Source of the DNA: Chlamydiota bacterium
GTDB lineage: Bacteria; Chlamydiota; Chlamydiia; Chlamydiales; JAAKFR01
DNA length: 64,000 nt
Direction: 5' to 3'
Assembly: GCA_021772455.1 (NCBI GenBank)
Contig: JAJFLY010000004.1
Coordinates: forward strand, 18,157 to 82,156
In this document: in pieces, positions 8,018 to 19,511 of the stretch
Numbering within the stretch: the stretch's first letter is position 1
How the letters are laid out: every line of letters starts with the position of its first letter
Translations under genes and position numbers: made by a program
The notes under the pieces: generated by a model
Database searches by the model: none
Told to the model about the DNA's origin: nothing
What the model saw: only the letters and a program-made list of their open reading frames with translations

Positions 8018-8201
8018 TTCCGGAATCTACTCTCCACTAAAAACGACTAAACTCAATTAACTAGTTTGTAGCGTCTTGTGTCTTTTCCATTTTAGCCAAG
8101 AAGAGCTGATTGTAGCTCTTTTTAGCTGATTAGTGGACCATGGAGGGTTTGAAGCTCGTGGTCCATATGGTTTGCGAGATCGTAAGTTTCTGAAGATTAG
8201 T
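8018..8201. other. Spacer between the two tRNA-Leu copies, no gene
   Basis: 184 bases without a credible ORF. It holds a perfect hairpin AGAGCT/AGCTCT at 8103-8120 followed by TTTT (a weak plus-strand terminator) and a second inverted repeat TGGACCA/TGGTCCA a little further on. If the flanking repeats are attachment sites, this is the remnant of a nearly fully deleted element. Confidence 0.4.
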
Positions 8202-8202
8202 A

Positions 8203-8285
<83 letters not shown>

Positions 8286-8303
8286 GAGGGTTGGTAGAAT
8301 AAG

Positions 8304-8858
8304 TTAATCTGGTTGGGGGGTTTTGGTCAAGAGTTGGGCACAGATTTGCAAGATATCGGGGTGATCAGGACAGAAAGAGAGGGCGTGTTTTAGAGTTGCT
8401 TGTCCCTCCTGGGCGTGGCCTTGGGTAAATTGGGTGAGGGCGAGGTTCACTAGAAGGCCTGGATGGGTGTCGAGGGTATGCTTTTTCAGGATTTCAATCC
8501 CACCTCCTTTTTGGAGCTCGCGGGTGAGGCGGATCCAGAGGGGTGGAAAAAAGAGGGGTTTGAGCTTGCCGTTAAGCATTAGGCTGGTTACGCGGCACCC
8601 TACTAGGAATAGATGAAAGAATATGAGGCTCATGAAGAGACGGTTGATGAGTTTGGGATCAGAAAAAATAAGGTTGGAAGCAACGAGGACAACGATCCAT
8701 AAAAAGATCCACAAGAAGTGGCTCCCAAGCTTCTCGAGGAGCGGAATAGCTTTATCATAAAGAGACTCTCCACCCTTGTTTATAAGGGTGAAGAGTCCAG
8801 AAGATGTAAACCCATAAGTGTAATAACCGTCACTATCAAAAGGGTATTTCTTCGTCAT
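8304..8858 (-). CDS. Membrane protein with C-terminal TPR-like repeat
   Basis: A 184-residue protein of unknown function. Two hydrophobic segments lie at about residues 47-64 and 73-88. The C-terminal third (TLDTHPGLLVNLALTQFTQGHAQEGQATLKHALSFCPDHPDIL) has the alanine/leucine spacing of a tetratricopeptide pair, which would serve protein contacts. Its ATG at 8858 overlaps the end of the upstream CT504-like gene by 23 bp, so it is probably the last protein gene of the gap transcription unit, just before the tRNA-Leu gene. Confidence 0.65.
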   Translation of the reverse strand: MTKKYPFDSDGYYTYGFTSSGLFTLINKGGESLYDKAIPLLEKLGSHFLWIFLWIVVLVASNLIFSDPKLINRLFMSLIFFHLFLVGCRVTSLMLNGKLKPLFFPPLWIRLTRELQKGGGIEILKKHTLDTHPGLLVNLALTQFTQGHAQEGQATLKHALSFCPDHPDILQICAQLLTKTPQPD

Positions 8859-9531
8859 TTGCGGCCGCTTTCTGAGCTTGAGCCTCTAGTTTCTTGTCCG
8901 AAGAGTCTTCCGATGGCTCTTCGAAACACTCCTCCTCCTTTTTTACAGAGTGCTCATCCTCTTTTTCTGGCTCATGAATGACAATCTCCTTGTAACGGCT
9001 GATTGTCTCAGAAATAAGGGTAGAAGGAGGGGGAATTAGTGTCGGCTTTTCGCTTTGCTTTACAGGCTCCGCTGAACTCGCCTCATCAGCAGTTTCCTGC
9101 TCTAATTCGGTGTCATCCTTGGTGCGGCGTTTGCGCGTGCGACGCCGTTCACGACGTTTGTCAACTTTTGGCTCTTTTGTAGTCTCATCAGCCTCACTTT
9201 TGCTAGCTGTTTCACCATCTTTCTCCTCACGCGATGCCTTCATAGCAGTCTCACGACCACCCCCAATCTTAATACCGCGGTCTACACTCGCTGATTTTAA
9301 GACCATACGAGTCTCTCGTGCCTCTAGAATTTCATAATCACTCACAGGGACTAAAAAACTCTTAGGTTTTTCCATGGAACGGTAAAAGGAAGTGTTGCCA
9401 AAGGAAATGACCTCTATAGCATCTACAAAAAATTCTTCCTGGCCACCTCCCTTGCTGTTGCGCAAGGCTAATTTGTACCCATCTTTAGAGGTGATCACGG
9501 TTTCAATAAGCGGTTCTCGAGTAAAATTCAC
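8836..9531 (-). CDS. Conserved chlamydial hypothetical protein (CT504-like by position)
   Basis: A 231-residue protein. The N-terminal 90 residues (NFTREPLIETVITSKDGYKL, then VDAIEVISFGN and FLVPVSDYEILEARETRMVL) look like a compact folded domain. The rest is a highly charged, probably disordered tail with a basic block (DKRRERRRTRKRRTKDD) followed by acidic Glu-rich sequence. I do not recognise a function; the basic block could bind nucleic acid. GTG at 9531, two bases after the gap stop, is preferred over an upstream reading from 9588 because the latter would overlap gap by 55 bp. In C. trachomatis a hypothetical gene, CT504, also adjoins gap. Confidence 0.65.
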   Translation of the reverse strand: MNFTREPLIETVITSKDGYKLALRNSKGGGQEEFFVDAIEVISFGNTSFYRSMEKPKSFLVPVSDYEILEARETRMVLKSASVDRGIKIGGGRETAMKASREEKDGETASKSEADETTKEPKVDKRRERRRTRKRRTKDDTELEQETADEASSAEPVKQSEKPTLIPPPSTLISETISRYKEIVIHEPEKEDEHSVKKEEECFEEPSEDSSDKKLEAQAQKAAANDEEIPF

Positions 9532-9533
9532 AT

Positions 9534-10565
<1,032 letters not shown>

Positions 10566-10574
10566 TTAAAAACA

Positions 10575-10605
10575 TTCCAAGTTAATATAAAATATTAGCT
10601 TGGAA
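10575..10605 (-). terminator. Probable terminator of the ribosomal/rpoA operon
   Basis: On the minus strand, TTCCAAG and CTTGGAA form a 7-bp stem with an inner AT-rich pairing (TAATA/TATTA), followed by TGTTTTTA. It lies between rplQ and gap. The U-run is broken by G, so termination may be partial. Confidence 0.55.
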
Positions 10606-10623
10606 AGAAAAAAGCAATACTCC

Positions 10624-11052
10624 TTATTCGCCCAGGAACTCAATCACACAAGTTGGTGCGTTATCTCCAACACGATTCGCACCACGAATGATACGGGTGT
10701 ACCCTCCGTTACGACTCTCGAATCGAGGTCCTAAGGTATCGAAAAGCTTGCCCATCACACGTCGGTCACCGTTAAAAGCTGAAAGATCGCCTTCCTTGGC
10801 CTGTCTTGCTTCCTTCGGTGTCAATGCGTTGTACCTGATCATCAACTTACCGATCGCATCACGTCGACTTGCAAGTGTGTTTTTCTTTGCTAACGTAATC
10901 ATACGATCAGCATGCCGTCGCAGCTCTTTAGCTTTCGTGATTGTTGTCACAATACGCTCTTCTTCGATAAGCGATTTCAACATGTTCGCAATCATACAAC
11001 GGTTGTGAGAAGTTGTGCGACCAAGTTTTAAAGTCTTCTTACGATGCCTCAT
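10624..11052 (-). CDS. rplQ: 50S ribosomal protein L17
   Basis: Large-subunit protein L17, near the exit tunnel. The N-terminus [18 protein letters not shown] is diagnostic, followed by [18 protein letters not shown] and the C-terminal [18 protein letters not shown]. At 142 residues it is slightly longer than the minimal L17, as usual for Chlamydia. Its ATG overlaps the rpoA stop by 4 bp. It is the last gene of the ribosomal cluster before a hairpin. Confidence 0.97.
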   Translation of the reverse strand: MRHRKKTLKLGRTTSHNRCMIANMLKSLIEEERIVTTITKAKELRRHADRMITLAKKNTLASRRDAIGKLMIRYNALTPKEARQAKEGDLSAFNGDRRVMGKLFDTLGPRFESRNGGYTRIIRGANRVGDNAPTCVIEFLGE

Positions 11053-12146
11053 AGCGCTGTCCCTTTATGTTCATCAAGATATTTCTGGATTTTGTCTTTA
11101 ACATTGTCTTCATTAATGTCAAAACGGTTTAAATCCATTCCAAGTCCAAGACTCATCTCTGTAAGTTTTGCTTTAATCTCGTTTAAGGATTTTTTACCAA
11201 AATTACGGAACTGAAGCAATTTAGGCTCCGGCATTACTACAAGCTCACCGATAGTCTGAATACTTGCTCCGTTAAGGCAATTTGTTGAACGTACGGAAAG
11301 TTCAATCTCATTAATTCCTAAGACAAGTTTCGCCATAAGATCATCAAAATCGGTGTCACTTGTTGTTTTAATCTCTTCAAATGAGACCTCACGTTGATCA
11401 ATCGTCTCAAAGCTTCCCAGATGCTTAACAAGAATTTTTGAAGCGAATGCAACAGCTTCTTGTGGAGAAACACGTCCATCAGTTGTCACATCCAAAATAA
11501 GGCGATCAAAATCAGTATCTTGCCCAACTCGTGTATCTTCAACAAAATAGTTAACTATCACTACCGGTGAAAAGGTTGAGTCCATAATGATTTCGTCTGT
11601 AATACGATTCACCAACTCATGACGTTCGGACGGAACATAGCCGCGTCCAATTGAAACTTTCACTTCAATGCGTCGGGTCATCGGCTTAGTAACTGTAAAT
11701 ATAGGAAGATCTGGATTCATGACCTCGTATTCACCTTCAGATACCAAATCACCAAGTGTAACAACTTTTTGCCCAGCAGATCCCAAATCATTTTGAGAAA
11801 TTTCGAGCATCTTTGTAATGACTTTTTGCTCTCGTGCATTAGGCATTGTGTCAAGAGGGAGACGCCTTAGAAGAGCTCCCTTCAAATTCAAGACAATATT
11901 GGTCATATCTTCGATAATCCCCTCAACTGCCATGTACTCGTGCGGTACACCTTCAATGTAGAAAGAAATAATCGCAGGTGCTTCAATCGCTGTTAAGAGC
12001 ATGCGGCGTAAACTGTTACCAATTGTATGACCAAAACCTCTTTCAAATGGTTCTGCAATAAAGCGAGCATGGGTGCTCGTTGCAGTTGATTCATCGATTT
12101 TGATCATTTCAGGCATTTCGAACTTATTATATAGAATAGATGACAT
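11049..12146 (-). CDS. rpoA: DNA-directed RNA polymerase alpha subunit
   Basis: Assembly platform of RNA polymerase. The N-terminal domain shows [30 protein letters not shown], and the C-terminal domain shows [22 protein letters not shown] and [19 protein letters not shown], the DNA/activator-binding alpha-CTD. At 365 residues it is longer than the E. coli protein, matching chlamydial alpha. It lies between rpsK (9 bp gap) and rplQ (4 bp overlap). rpsD, which many bacteria place just before rpoA, is absent here. Confidence 0.97.
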   Translation of the reverse strand: MSSILYNKFEMPEMIKIDESTATSTHARFIAEPFERGFGHTIGNSLRRMLLTAIEAPAIISFYIEGVPHEYMAVEGIIEDMTNIVLNLKGALLRRLPLDTMPNAREQKVITKMLEISQNDLGSAGQKVVTLGDLVSEGEYEVMNPDLPIFTVTKPMTRRIEVKVSIGRGYVPSERHELVNRITDEIIMDSTFSPVVIVNYFVEDTRVGQDTDFDRLILDVTTDGRVSPQEAVAFASKILVKHLGSFETIDQREVSFEEIKTTSDTDFDDLMAKLVLGINEIELSVRSTNCLNGASIQTIGELVVMPEPKLLQFRNFGKKSLNEIKAKLTEMSLGLGMDLNRFDINEDNVKDKIQKYLDEHKGTAL

Positions 12147-12155
12147 GCGGCCTCC

Positions 12156-12560
12156 TTATACTCTGCGGCGCTTGCGAGGACGGCACCCGTTATGTGGAAC
12201 GGGTGTTTTATCTCTAATAACGGTAACCATCAACCCTGCACTAAGCAAACCACGAACCGCAGACTCACGTCCTGACCCCGGCCCTCTTAGGTTTACTTCT
12301 ACTTCTCGCATTCCCATCGTCATCGCAGATTTTGCAGCATCCTGTGCAGCAACCGTTGCGGCAAAGGCTGAAGATTTACGAGATCCGGAATACCCAACTT
12401 TACCTGCTGATGCCCATGCAATGACGTTTCCAGCGGGATCGGCTACGGCAATAATCGTATTATTAAAGGTTGCTGTTACGTGTACAACGCCAGCTGGAAC
12501 ATTTCGTAAGACTTTCTTTCGAGTCCTTCCACCTTTTTTTGCTTGTGCTTGTTTTGCCAA
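12156..12560 (-). CDS. rpsK: 30S ribosomal protein S11
   Basis: Small-subunit platform protein. Diagnostic stretches: [39 protein letters not shown], and the C-terminal [20 protein letters not shown]. The N-terminus [17 protein letters not shown] is a basic extension. 134 residues, normal length. It follows rpsM by 23 bp with GAGGAG upstream of the ATG. Confidence 0.97.
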   Translation of the reverse strand: MAKQAQAKKGGRTRKKVLRNVPAGVVHVTATFNNTIIAVADPAGNVIAWASAGKVGYSGSRKSSAFAATVAAQDAAKSAMTMGMREVEVNLRGPGSGRESAVRGLLSAGLMVTVIRDKTPVPHNGCRPRKRRRV

Positions 12561-12583
12561 GAGATCCTCTCCTCAATTAAATT

Positions 12584-12952
12584 TTACTTTTTCTTACCAG
12601 CGACAGTTTTCTTTTTCCCTTTTCGGGTACGGGCATTATTCTGAGTACCTTGTCCGCGAACAGGTAAACCTGTGCGGTGGCGAAGCCCCCGATAAGAGTG
12701 AATGGAGATGAGTCGCTTAATATTACTTTGAACCTGTCTTCGTAGATCCCCCTCAACAATATAGTCGCTTTGCAACATACCGTTCAGGCGTACAATATCT
12801 TCAGCAGAGAGCTTGTCAGCACGCATGCTTGGATCTAATCTTAATTTTTCAACTATTTCTTCAGAACGAGTACGACCAACGCCAAAAATATAGGTTAGGC
12901 TGATGACCAGTCTCTTCTTCCCGGGGATGTCAATTCCAATTACGCGTGGCAT
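12584..12952 (-). CDS. rpsM: 30S ribosomal protein S13
   Basis: Head protein of the small subunit contacting P-site tRNA and L5. Seen: MPRVIGIDIPGKKRLVISLTY, the helix-hairpin-helix region YIFGVGRTRSEEI, and the C-terminal HRTGLPVRGQGTQNNARTRKGK motif. 122 residues. It is separated from secY by 85 bp, with no rpmJ or infA in the gap, as in Chlamydia. Confidence 0.97.
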   Translation of the reverse strand: MPRVIGIDIPGKKRLVISLTYIFGVGRTRSEEIVEKLRLDPSMRADKLSAEDIVRLNGMLQSDYIVEGDLRRQVQSNIKRLISIHSYRGLRHRTGLPVRGQGTQNNARTRKGKKKTVAGKKK

Positions 12953-13037
12953 AGTGTTTTTTCTCTTATAAAGTTATGAACAATGTAATGATCGAATATC
13001 CTATCAAATAGGAGATATAAAATCAACTTTAAGTGCG
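12953..13037. other. secY-rpsM spacer
   Basis: The longest gap within the ribosomal cluster (85 bp). It has an imperfect hairpin around ATCTCCTATTTGATAGGAT but no clear promoter or U-run. rpmJ, often found here, is absent. Confidence 0.35.
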
Positions 13038-14399
13038 TTATCTCTTTCCTCTTTTCACGAACCCTTCGTAACGCTTCATCAAAAGGTGAGATTCAACCTG
13101 TTTCATGGTATCAAGTACGACTCCAACTAAAATTAGTAGAGCTGTACCTCCAAAGAAATAACTAATACTCGGATCAATATGCAAAATTTTACCAATAATC
13201 GATGGAAGGATTGCGATAATCGCAAGGAATATCGCCCCAATCAATGTGATCCGATTCATCGTAGATTCTAAAAAGTCCTGAGTCGGCTTGCCTTGACGAA
13301 TTCCAGGAATAAAGGCACCATTTTTCTTCATGTCTGAAGCAATCTGTTCTGGATGAAACTGCGTTGCTGTCCAAAAATAGGTAAAAAACAGAATAAGGAG
13401 GACATACACAGCCATGTAAACAAGACTACCTGGTGTCATAGCACTTGCAATCACTCCAAAAAAACCTCCGCGACCGATAAACTGAGCCAGCGTCGCAGGA
13501 AACATTAGAAGAGAGGAAGCAAAAATCACAGGAATTACACCTGCGTAGTTAATTTTTAAAGGAACATAGGAGCCCCCTCCTTGCACTTCACGTCGACCTA
13601 CGACACGACGCGCATACTGGATCGGAATCTTACGTACACCTTGAATAATCAAAATCGTGGCAATAATAACGAACACAAAAACTGCAAAGAGAACAAGGAG
13701 CGAAGAAAAAGTAAGCTGACCAGGTTCCTGAGAATCGAGATTCAACTGCTTAAGTACAGAGCCCATAGTAGAAGGAAGCGAAGATATAATTCCGATCGTG
13801 ATGATCAAGCTCATCCCGTTGCCGATCCCTTTTTCTGTGATCTGCTCCCCTATCCACATCAGGAACACAGTTCCAGTTGTCATAGTTAAGATGGTAACTA
13901 GGAAAAATACCCAAGGGAGACCAAAGGCTTGTGCACGCATCATTTCAGGGAGAATAATCCCAGGATTTGACTGGTTCATGCTAATCGCAAAACGGGCAAA
14001 GAGCGTCGATTGAACAACAGCAAGAAGAACAGTCAAGACACGGGTATACTTATTCACCTTTCGCTTTCCTGCATCTGGGTTTTCACGCACTTCGCGCTGA
14101 AGACCAGGCATTAAAGCCATTAAAAGCTGCATAATAATCGAGGCCGAAATATACGGTACGACCCCTAATGCAATGACCGTCATCTGAGCAAAAGCACCAC
14201 CAGAAAAAATATCAACAAGCTGGAAAAGGTTTTGTCCACCGCCAGTGGCTTGCTTAAAATAAGCAAGAGCAAGTTCTCCGTTAATCCCGGGAACTGGAAT
14301 AAAGACACCAATCCTACAAACGATCAACATTAAAATTGTGAAAACAATTCTATTCTTAAGTTCCGGTATACTCGTGATGCGTCTGACAGTGTCGAACAT
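13038..14399 (-). CDS. secY: Protein translocase subunit SecY
   Basis: Channel subunit of the Sec translocon in the inner membrane. The start [21 protein letters not shown] and first segment with VFIPVPGIN are typical. Ten hydrophobic segments can be followed, with cytosolic loops such as [14 protein letters not shown] and the conserved [15 protein letters not shown] and [14 protein letters not shown]. 453 residues, full length. It lies 2 bp after rplO in the spc-like cluster. Confidence 0.97.
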   Translation of the reverse strand: MFDTVRRITSIPELKNRIVFTILMLIVCRIGVFIPVPGINGELALAYFKQATGGGQNLFQLVDIFSGGAFAQMTVIALGVVPYISASIIMQLLMALMPGLQREVRENPDAGKRKVNKYTRVLTVLLAVVQSTLFARFAISMNQSNPGIILPEMMRAQAFGLPWVFFLVTILTMTTGTVFLMWIGEQITEKGIGNGMSLIITIGIISSLPSTMGSVLKQLNLDSQEPGQLTFSSLLVLFAVFVFVIIATILIIQGVRKIPIQYARRVVGRREVQGGGSYVPLKINYAGVIPVIFASSLLMFPATLAQFIGRGGFFGVIASAMTPGSLVYMAVYVLLILFFTYFWTATQFHPEQIASDMKKNGAFIPGIRQGKPTQDFLESTMNRITLIGAIFLAIIAILPSIIGKILHIDPSISYFFGGTALLILVGVVLDTMKQVESHLLMKRYEGFVKRGKR

Positions 14400-14401
14400 A
14401 A

Positions 14402-14845
14402 TTAAGTGGATATCCCAGCTTCTTTAAGTTTATCTTGAGCCCCTGACGAGAAAGCTTCTACTTGAAAGGAGACTTTTTTAGACAGTGTGCCATCAGCCAA
14501 TATTTTAATTCCATAGGATTGGCCTTTAATAAAGCCCTTCTCTCTTAAAGTTTCTAAACTGACTGTTTCTCCATCAGCATACATGACATCAATTTGACCC
14601 AAATTGATCACATCAAGCTTACGAGCAAAGCGAACATTGGAGAATCCTCGAGTAGGTGTACGCTTATGTAAAGGAACACCGCCCCCAATATACCCTTGTC
14701 TAGTTTTATAACCAGAACGTGAGCCTGCACCTTTTTCTCCACGGCCGGACGTCTTTCCATGTTTTGAACCAGGTCCACGACCTAGTAGTTTCCTACGTTT
14801 TGTGGGACGAGAAGAGTTGCTGAGTGTAGAAAGTGTGATCATCAT
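14402..14845 (-). CDS. rplO: 50S ribosomal protein L15
   Basis: Large-subunit assembly protein. Diagnostic N-terminal Gly/Arg-rich sequence [20 protein letters not shown] and the [15 protein letters not shown] segment are visible. 147 residues. The start overlaps the end of rpsE by 4 bp. rpmD (L30), which usually sits between rpsE and rplO in other bacteria, is missing. Confidence 0.97.
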   Translation of the reverse strand: MMITLSTLSNSSRPTKRRKLLGRGPGSKHGKTSGRGEKGAGSRSGYKTRQGYIGGGVPLHKRTPTRGFSNVRFARKLDVINLGQIDVMYADGETVSLETLREKGFIKGQSYGIKILADGTLSKKVSFQVEAFSSGAQDKLKEAGIST

Positions 14846-15318
14846 GATAAACCTCTTATTTTCAAGGCTTCTTGTCTGCTACGTAGCTGACATAGTGCCT
14901 TAAATGTCGCTTTTACTTGGTTAATAGGGTTGTTTGATCCAATACTCTTTGCAACAACATCTCGAACCCCTGCAAATTCTAAGATGGATCGGATTCTTGA
15001 TCCGGCAACAACACCTGAACCTTCTCGAGAAGGTTTAAGCAGTAACTTTGCGCCATCAAAATCGACTAATACTTCATGAGGAATTGTTGTTCCTTCCATT
15101 TCAAAGGTGATGAGATTTTTACGTGCAGCCTCTCCACCTTTGCGGATCGCATCAGTTAGTTCGTTTGCTTTTGCAAATCCGAATCCAACGCGGCCATTAT
15201 GATCCCCAACCAAAATGAGGGCTGAGAAGCTAAATTTACGTCCACCTTTGACAACCTTTGAACATCGGTTTACAAAAAGGACTTTCTCTTCTAGATTATC
15301 TTCGTTTTTTCCAACCAT
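14842..15318 (-). CDS. rpsE: 30S ribosomal protein S5
   Basis: Small-subunit fidelity protein. Seen: RCSKVVKGGRKFSFSALILV (the S5 N-terminal RNA-binding domain), GRVGFGFAKANELTDAIRK, and the C-terminal fold with REGSGVVAGSRIRSILEFAGV. 158 residues. Located between rplR and rplO. Confidence 0.97.
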   Translation of the reverse strand: MVGKNEDNLEEKVLFVNRCSKVVKGGRKFSFSALILVGDHNGRVGFGFAKANELTDAIRKGGEAARKNLITFEMEGTTIPHEVLVDFDGAKLLLKPSREGSGVVAGSRIRSILEFAGVRDVVAKSIGSNNPINQVKATFKALCQLRSRQEALKIRGLS

Positions 15319-15330
15319 TATGACCTTCTC

Positions 15331-15702
15331 CTAAAACTCAATGCCACCTTCTCGCGCACCGTCCGCTACTGCGGCGATGACCCCATGATACTTAAAACCG
15401 CTACGATCAAATACGACCTTTTTTACTGATTTTGCTTTAGCAAGTTCAGCAATCTTTAAGCCGAGTTGTTTTGCGGATGTTTGACTCCGCTTATTAAATT
15501 CTGTTGTGCGAAAATCTTTTGAAATTGTCGATGTGCTTGCCAGAGTCAATGAGTTTTCATCATCAATCAGCTGCACATGGATATTTTTATTAGATTTAAT
15601 CACACACAAACGGGGCTTGTCCTGACTTCCACGCACTCTTTTGCGAGTACGCATAACCCTCTTCTTGCGGACCTTAGTTGCTCGTTTTTGACTACTTTCC
15701 AT
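15331..15702 (-). CDS. rplR: 50S ribosomal protein L18
   Basis: 5S rRNA-binding protein. The core motifs RTRKRVRGSQDKPRLCVIKS, HVQLIDDENSLTLASTST and VVFDRSGFKYHGVIAAVADGAREGG are typical. 123 residues with a basic N-terminus. Lies between rplF and rpsE. Confidence 0.97.
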   Translation of the reverse strand: MESSQKRATKVRKKRVMRTRKRVRGSQDKPRLCVIKSNKNIHVQLIDDENSLTLASTSTISKDFRTTEFNKRSQTSAKQLGLKIAELAKAKSVKKVVFDRSGFKYHGVIAAVADGAREGGIEF

Positions 15703-15714
15703 TTATCTTACAGC

Positions 15715-16254
15715 CTATTTTTTACCAGCCTTACCAGCTTTGCGACGGACATATTCATCAGTATAACGAATCCCCTTACCCTTATAAGGTTCAGGAGGAC
15801 GCTTTGAACGAATGTCTGCAGCAAACTGACCAACCAGCTGCTTATCAATACCTTTGACGGTGATATTTGTGTTCTTTTCAATAGCGACTTCAATCCCTGA
15901 TGGAATCGAAATCTTGGTTGGATGAGAAACACCGATCTGCAAGTCGAGTAAACTCCCTTGCACAGCAGCTCTATAACCAACCCCGATCATTTCAAGACGC
16001 TTCTCAAATCCTTTTGACACCCCTTCTACCATATTGGCAATCAGTGACCAAAAGAGACCTAAAAAATTAAAAGCATGACTAAAACTTGGGGCCAACGTCA
16101 CCATGATGTTTTGACCTTCGATTGTAACAACAATTCCTTCCATCAACTCACGCGTCAAAGTTCCTTTTGGGCCTTTAACTGAGAGGGTCTTTCCCTGAAG
16201 TGTTGCTTCAACTCCACTTGGAAGTTCGATAGGTACTTTAGCTTTTCGAGACAT
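15715..16254 (-). CDS. rplF: 50S ribosomal protein L6
   Basis: Large-subunit protein near the factor-binding site. Two L6 domains; visible are [20 protein letters not shown] at the N-terminus and [20 protein letters not shown] sequence ([12 protein letters not shown]) near the C-terminus. The ATG at 16254 (MSRKAKV) is chosen because CAGGAG sits seven bases before it; an in-frame upstream reading from 16281 adds nine unlikely residues. Confidence 0.97.
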   Translation of the reverse strand: MSRKAKVPIELPSGVEATLQGKTLSVKGPKGTLTRELMEGIVVTIEGQNIMVTLAPSFSHAFNFLGLFWSLIANMVEGVSKGFEKRLEMIGVGYRAAVQGSLLDLQIGVSHPTKISIPSGIEVAIEKNTNITVKGIDKQLVGQFAADIRSKRPPEPYKGKGIRYTDEYVRRKAGKAGKK

Positions 16255-16274
16255 AATATCGTAACTCCTGTAAC

Positions 16275-16670
16275 TTACCAAGCTTGGCAGAGTAGCTCTC
16301 CACCAATATTCTGCTCACGTGCAGTCTTATTATCTACAACACCTTTCGATGTAGAAATGATTGAAATTCCCATCCCACCCAATACTGTTGGAATCTGTTG
16401 GGTAGTGATATACTTGCGAAGAGAAGGCTTAGACACCCGCTTAATTCCATGAATCACCGCTTCACGATTCGCAGTATATTTTAAAAAAATGCGCATGGTT
16501 TTACGCTTATTTTCCTCTTTCACAAGGTAATGCGCAATAAATCCATTGTCTTTCAAAATTTTGACAATAGCTTCAAGCATTCTGCTTTGCCAAACATCTA
16601 AATATAGGTGTTTAGCAGCTGAAGCGTTACGTATTCTTGTTAGTAAATCGGCAATTGGGTCACTACCCAT
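16275..16670 (-). CDS. rpsH: 30S ribosomal protein S8
   Basis: 16S rRNA-binding protein. N-terminus [21 protein letters not shown] and the C-terminal motif [20 protein letters not shown] followed by GGELLCQAW are diagnostic. 131 residues. rpsN (S14), normally between rplE and rpsH, is absent. Confidence 0.97.
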   Translation of the reverse strand: MGSDPIADLLTRIRNASAAKHLYLDVWQSRMLEAIVKILKDNGFIAHYLVKEENKRKTMRIFLKYTANREAVIHGIKRVSKPSLRKYITTQQIPTVLGGMGISIISTSKGVVDNKTAREQNIGGELLCQAW

Positions 16671-16689
16671 GGATGCTTCTCCTTCTAAA

Positions 16690-17229
16690 TTATGCTTTCT
16701 TAAAGGGCATACCGAGTCCAGTCAGGAGCTCAACACACTCTTTATCGGTTTGTGCACTTGTTACAAATGTTATATTCATACCCTGCTGGCGCTTCACTTG
16801 GTCTAGGTTGATCTCAGGGAAAACCTGTTGCTCATCGAGCCCCAAGGAATAACATCCACGACCATCACACTTATTGGCAAAACCACGAAAGTCACTGATG
16901 CGAGGGCAAACGATATTACAAAAACGATCAAAAAAATCGTACATCCTTTTCCCACGTAACGTAACCTTCGCACCTATCGTTTGTCCTTCTCTAAGCTTAA
17001 AGCCTGCGATTGATGAACGGGCTTTTGTAAGAGCCGGTTTTTGCCCTGAGAGAATTGTCAATTCATTAATAGCATCTTGCAAAGCATTTTTATCTTTCGT
17101 TGCTTCTGCAAGACCCATACTGATGACAATCTTCTTCAATCCAGGTATTTGCATAGGATTCACATAAGCAAATTTTTCCTGTAGAGCAGGCTTGATGACT
17201 TCGAGATACTTACTTTTCAATCTTGACAT
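16690..17229 (-). CDS. rplE: 50S ribosomal protein L5
   Basis: Central protuberance protein binding 5S rRNA. Visible: [19 protein letters not shown], the [23 protein letters not shown] region, [20 protein letters not shown], and the C-terminal [17 protein letters not shown]. 179 residues, normal length. Confidence 0.97.
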   Translation of the reverse strand: MSRLKSKYLEVIKPALQEKFAYVNPMQIPGLKKIVISMGLAEATKDKNALQDAINELTILSGQKPALTKARSSIAGFKLREGQTIGAKVTLRGKRMYDFFDRFCNIVCPRISDFRGFANKCDGRGCYSLGLDEQQVFPEINLDQVKRQQGMNITFVTSAQTDKECVELLTGLGMPFKKA

Positions 17230-17235
17230 AGTTCT

Positions 17236-17568
17236 TTAACTCTGTTTTTTCACGGAGCGATAGAGCATTTCTTTTTTACCATCTAGGTAATAGAGCTCTT
17301 TCTCACCCTCTTTATTAAAGCGTTTGCGCACTTTTACACCTTTTCCATCAACTGAGGGCATAATATTCGAGATATGAATGCTACATTCAATATCTATAAT
17401 CTGCCCTTTTTGATTTTGCTGAGTTGGCTTCATATGCTTTTTACGAATATTAACACCCTCAACAATCACACGCTCAGATGTATGGGAAACAACTTTACCA
17501 GTTTTTCCCTTGCTATTACCTGCAATGACAGTTACTTCATCGCCCTTACGTAAAAATGTTTTTTTCAT
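17236..17568 (-). CDS. rplX: 50S ribosomal protein L24
   Basis: Assembly-initiating large-subunit protein. The KOW motif GDEVTVIAGNSKGKTGKVV and VEGVNIRKKHMKPTQQNQKG are visible. 110 residues. It sits 2 bp after rplN. Confidence 0.97.
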   Translation of the reverse strand: MKKTFLRKGDEVTVIAGNSKGKTGKVVSHTSERVIVEGVNIRKKHMKPTQQNQKGQIIDIECSIHISNIMPSVDGKGVKVRKRFNKEGEKELYYLDGKKEMLYRSVKKQS

Positions 17569-17569
17569 A

Positions 17570-17938
17570 TTAAATTACCTCTGGAGCCAGTGAGCTAATT
17601 TTAATGTAACCACGCTCACGAACTTCACGCGCGATTGGCCCAAAAATACGCGTGCCGCGAGGGTTACCTTTATCATCAATAATTACGCAACTGTTGCTAT
17701 CAAACCGAAGCCAAGATCCGTCTCGTCTCTTAATATAACGACGCGTACGGACAACTACTGCCTTTACAACCTCGCCCTTCTTGACGGAAGCTTCGGGTTC
17801 AGCTTCTCGAACTGAGCAAATGATAATGTCTCCTACTCCGGCATAGCGGCGTTTAGATCCACCAATCACCTTGAAGCATTTAACTTTCTTTGCCCCGGTA
17901 TTGTCAGCAACTTTCAGTTGGGATTCCTGTTGAAGCAT
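17570..17938 (-). CDS. rplN: 50S ribosomal protein L14
   Basis: Subunit-interface protein. [52 protein letters not shown] and [17 protein letters not shown] are all diagnostic. 122 residues. Between rpsQ and rplX. Confidence 0.97.
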   Translation of the reverse strand: MLQQESQLKVADNTGAKKVKCFKVIGGSKRRYAGVGDIIICSVREAEPEASVKKGEVVKAVVVRTRRYIKRRDGSWLRFDSNSCVIIDDKGNPRGTRIFGPIAREVRERGYIKISSLAPEVI

Positions 17939-17956
17939 TGTTCTATTCCACTTTAA

Positions 17957-18211
17957 TTATGATTCTCTAACTACACGCCAACGCTTCATTTTTGAAATTG
18001 GTCGCGATTCGACGATCGTTACTACTTCACCCTCTTTGAGTGTGCTTGCTTGCTCATCATGTGCATGATATTTTTTTGCAGTGCGAACAACTTTCCCATA
18101 AAGGGGATGACGATACGTTCTCTCAACACGCACAACTGCTGTCTTTGCAGCTTTAGTTGAAACGACAACGCCTGTCTTAACTTTTCTATTACTTTTTTGA
18201 GCCTTATCCAT
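17957..18211 (-). CDS. rpsQ: 30S ribosomal protein S17
   Basis: Small 16S rRNA-binding protein with an OB fold. [40 protein letters not shown] and [18 protein letters not shown] match the family. 84 residues; starts one base after the rpmC stop. Confidence 0.96.
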   Translation of the reverse strand: MDKAQKSNRKVKTGVVVSTKAAKTAVVRVERTYRHPLYGKVVRTAKKYHAHDEQASTLKEGEVVTIVESRPISKMKRWRVVRES

Positions 18212-18212
18212 G

Positions 18213-18419
18213 TTATACCTTGGTTAGTTCTCTCTCACGCTTGATTGTCAAAATACACGCAACTTCTTTGCGTTTCTGACGAATCAAGTGGGTTTTTTGA
18301 GTCTTGCTATCCAAGCGCTCACTTCTTAGCCCAAAAATCTCTTGATGAAGCGTAACAAGCTTCACGTCTAGATCTTCATCACTTTTATTTCTAAGCTCAC
18401 TCGCCTTGTACATAGCCAT
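18213..18419 (-). CDS. rpmC: 50S ribosomal protein L29
   Basis: Small protein at the tunnel exit. Pattern [20 protein letters not shown], then [20 protein letters not shown] and [10 protein letters not shown], follows L29. 68 residues, between rplP and rpsQ, as in all bacteria. Confidence 0.95.
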   Translation of the reverse strand: MAMYKASELRNKSDEDLDVKLVTLHQEIFGLRSERLDSKTQKTHLIRQKRKEVACILTIKRERELTKV

Positions 18420-18426
18420 TTCCTTC

Positions 18427-18846
18427 TTATACTCTTTCTACACGCTCGACAAATCGTGTCTTTAATCCAAGTTTTGCTGCAGCTCTTCTTAATGCATTTT
18501 GTGCATCTTCTCGTGAAACATTCGCAACTTCAAAAAGAACACGTCCAGGACGTACAACAGCGACCCAATGGTCTGTAGCACCTTTACCTTTACCCATACG
18601 TGTCTCCGCAGGTTTTTTAGCAATCGGCTTATCTGGAAAAACACGAATCCAAACTCTGCCACGTCTTTTAAAGTAGCGGTTAATCGCAATTCTGCACGAT
18701 TCAAGTTGCTGCCCAGTTAGACGACCACGGTCAAGAACCTGCATTCCATATTCACCAAATTCGATGAAATTTCCACCCTTACTTAAACCACTATGTTGGC
18801 CTTTCTGCTGCTTACGAAACTTTGTCCGCTTTGGTATGAACGACAT
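18427..18846 (-). CDS. rplP: 50S ribosomal protein L16
   Basis: A-site tRNA-contacting protein. [60 protein letters not shown] and [20 protein letters not shown] are diagnostic. 139 residues. Confidence 0.97.
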   Translation of the reverse strand: MSFIPKRTKFRKQQKGQHSGLSKGGNFIEFGEYGMQVLDRGRLTGQQLESCRIAINRYFKRRGRVWIRVFPDKPIAKKPAETRMGKGKGATDHWVAVVRPGRVLFEVANVSREDAQNALRRAAAKLGLKTRFVERVERV

Positions 18847-18868
18847 AATCGTAGCTCCTTAAATCTCT

Positions 18869-19510
18869 CTATTTCTTTTGTGCAAGCGTTTCTTCGCCGT
18901 GATTAATCCAAACTTTCACGCCAATGCACCCATAAGTTGTCTCAGCACGTGCGGTTGCATAATCAATATTAGCTCGTAGAGTATGAAGAGGGATTTGTCC
19001 ATCCTTATACCACTCACTTCGTGCAATTTCAGCACCCCCAAGTCGCCCTGAAACTTGAATTTTTACGCCTAAAGCGCCAGCATCCATGCACGCTTGCATC
19101 GATTTTTTCATTACTCTTCTAAATGCGACACGTCTTTTCAGTTGGTGTGCAATATTATCTGCAACAAGTTGCGCATCATGATCTGGCCGCTTGATCTCTT
19201 CTACTTCGACCCAAACTTCTTTTCCTGTCAACTTACGCAGTTCTAACTTCAGTTGATCGATCTCAGCACCTTTCTTTCCAATCACAAGACCAGGTCTAGA
19301 TGTATGGATTGAAACTTCAACTTTACCGCTCATTCGGCGAATCATAATACGGGAAGCTCCCTGACAGCAGGATTTTCTTTTCAAAAATTTGCGTATTTGA
19401 AAATCTTCAATGAGCATGTTTCCAAACTCTTGCTTATTCCCGTACCATAGCGAACGCCAATTCTTAGTTACGCTGGTGCGAAGACCAATTGGACATACCT
19501 TTTGTCCCAT
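18869..19510 (-). CDS. rpsC: 30S ribosomal protein S3
   Basis: Head protein with a KH domain. Start [18 protein letters not shown] and the KH signature [19 protein letters not shown] are visible, as is the C-terminal [16 protein letters not shown] at 19510 is chosen because AAGGAG lies seven bases upstream and it avoids overlapping rplV; an earlier reading from 19543 would add eleven residues. 213 residues. Confidence 0.97.
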   Translation of the reverse strand: MGQKVCPIGLRTSVTKNWRSLWYGNKQEFGNMLIEDFQIRKFLKRKSCCQGASRIMIRRMSGKVEVSIHTSRPGLVIGKKGAEIDQLKLELRKLTGKEVWVEVEEIKRPDHDAQLVADNIAHQLKRRVAFRRVMKKSMQACMDAGALGVKIQVSGRLGGAEIARSEWYKDGQIPLHTLRANIDYATARAETTYGCIGVKVWINHGEETLAQKK

Positions 19511-19511
19511 T

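Noticed and set aside
8018..8201. Possible CRISPR or integron site between the tRNA copies
   Set aside because: Only one pair of direct repeats exists, and it is tRNA sequence; no spaced repeat series or integrase is present.
12073..12711. 212-codon plus-strand frame opposite rpoA, rpsK and rpsM
   Set aside because: Spans three certain ribosomal-operon genes on the other strand; its length is a by-product of their codon use.
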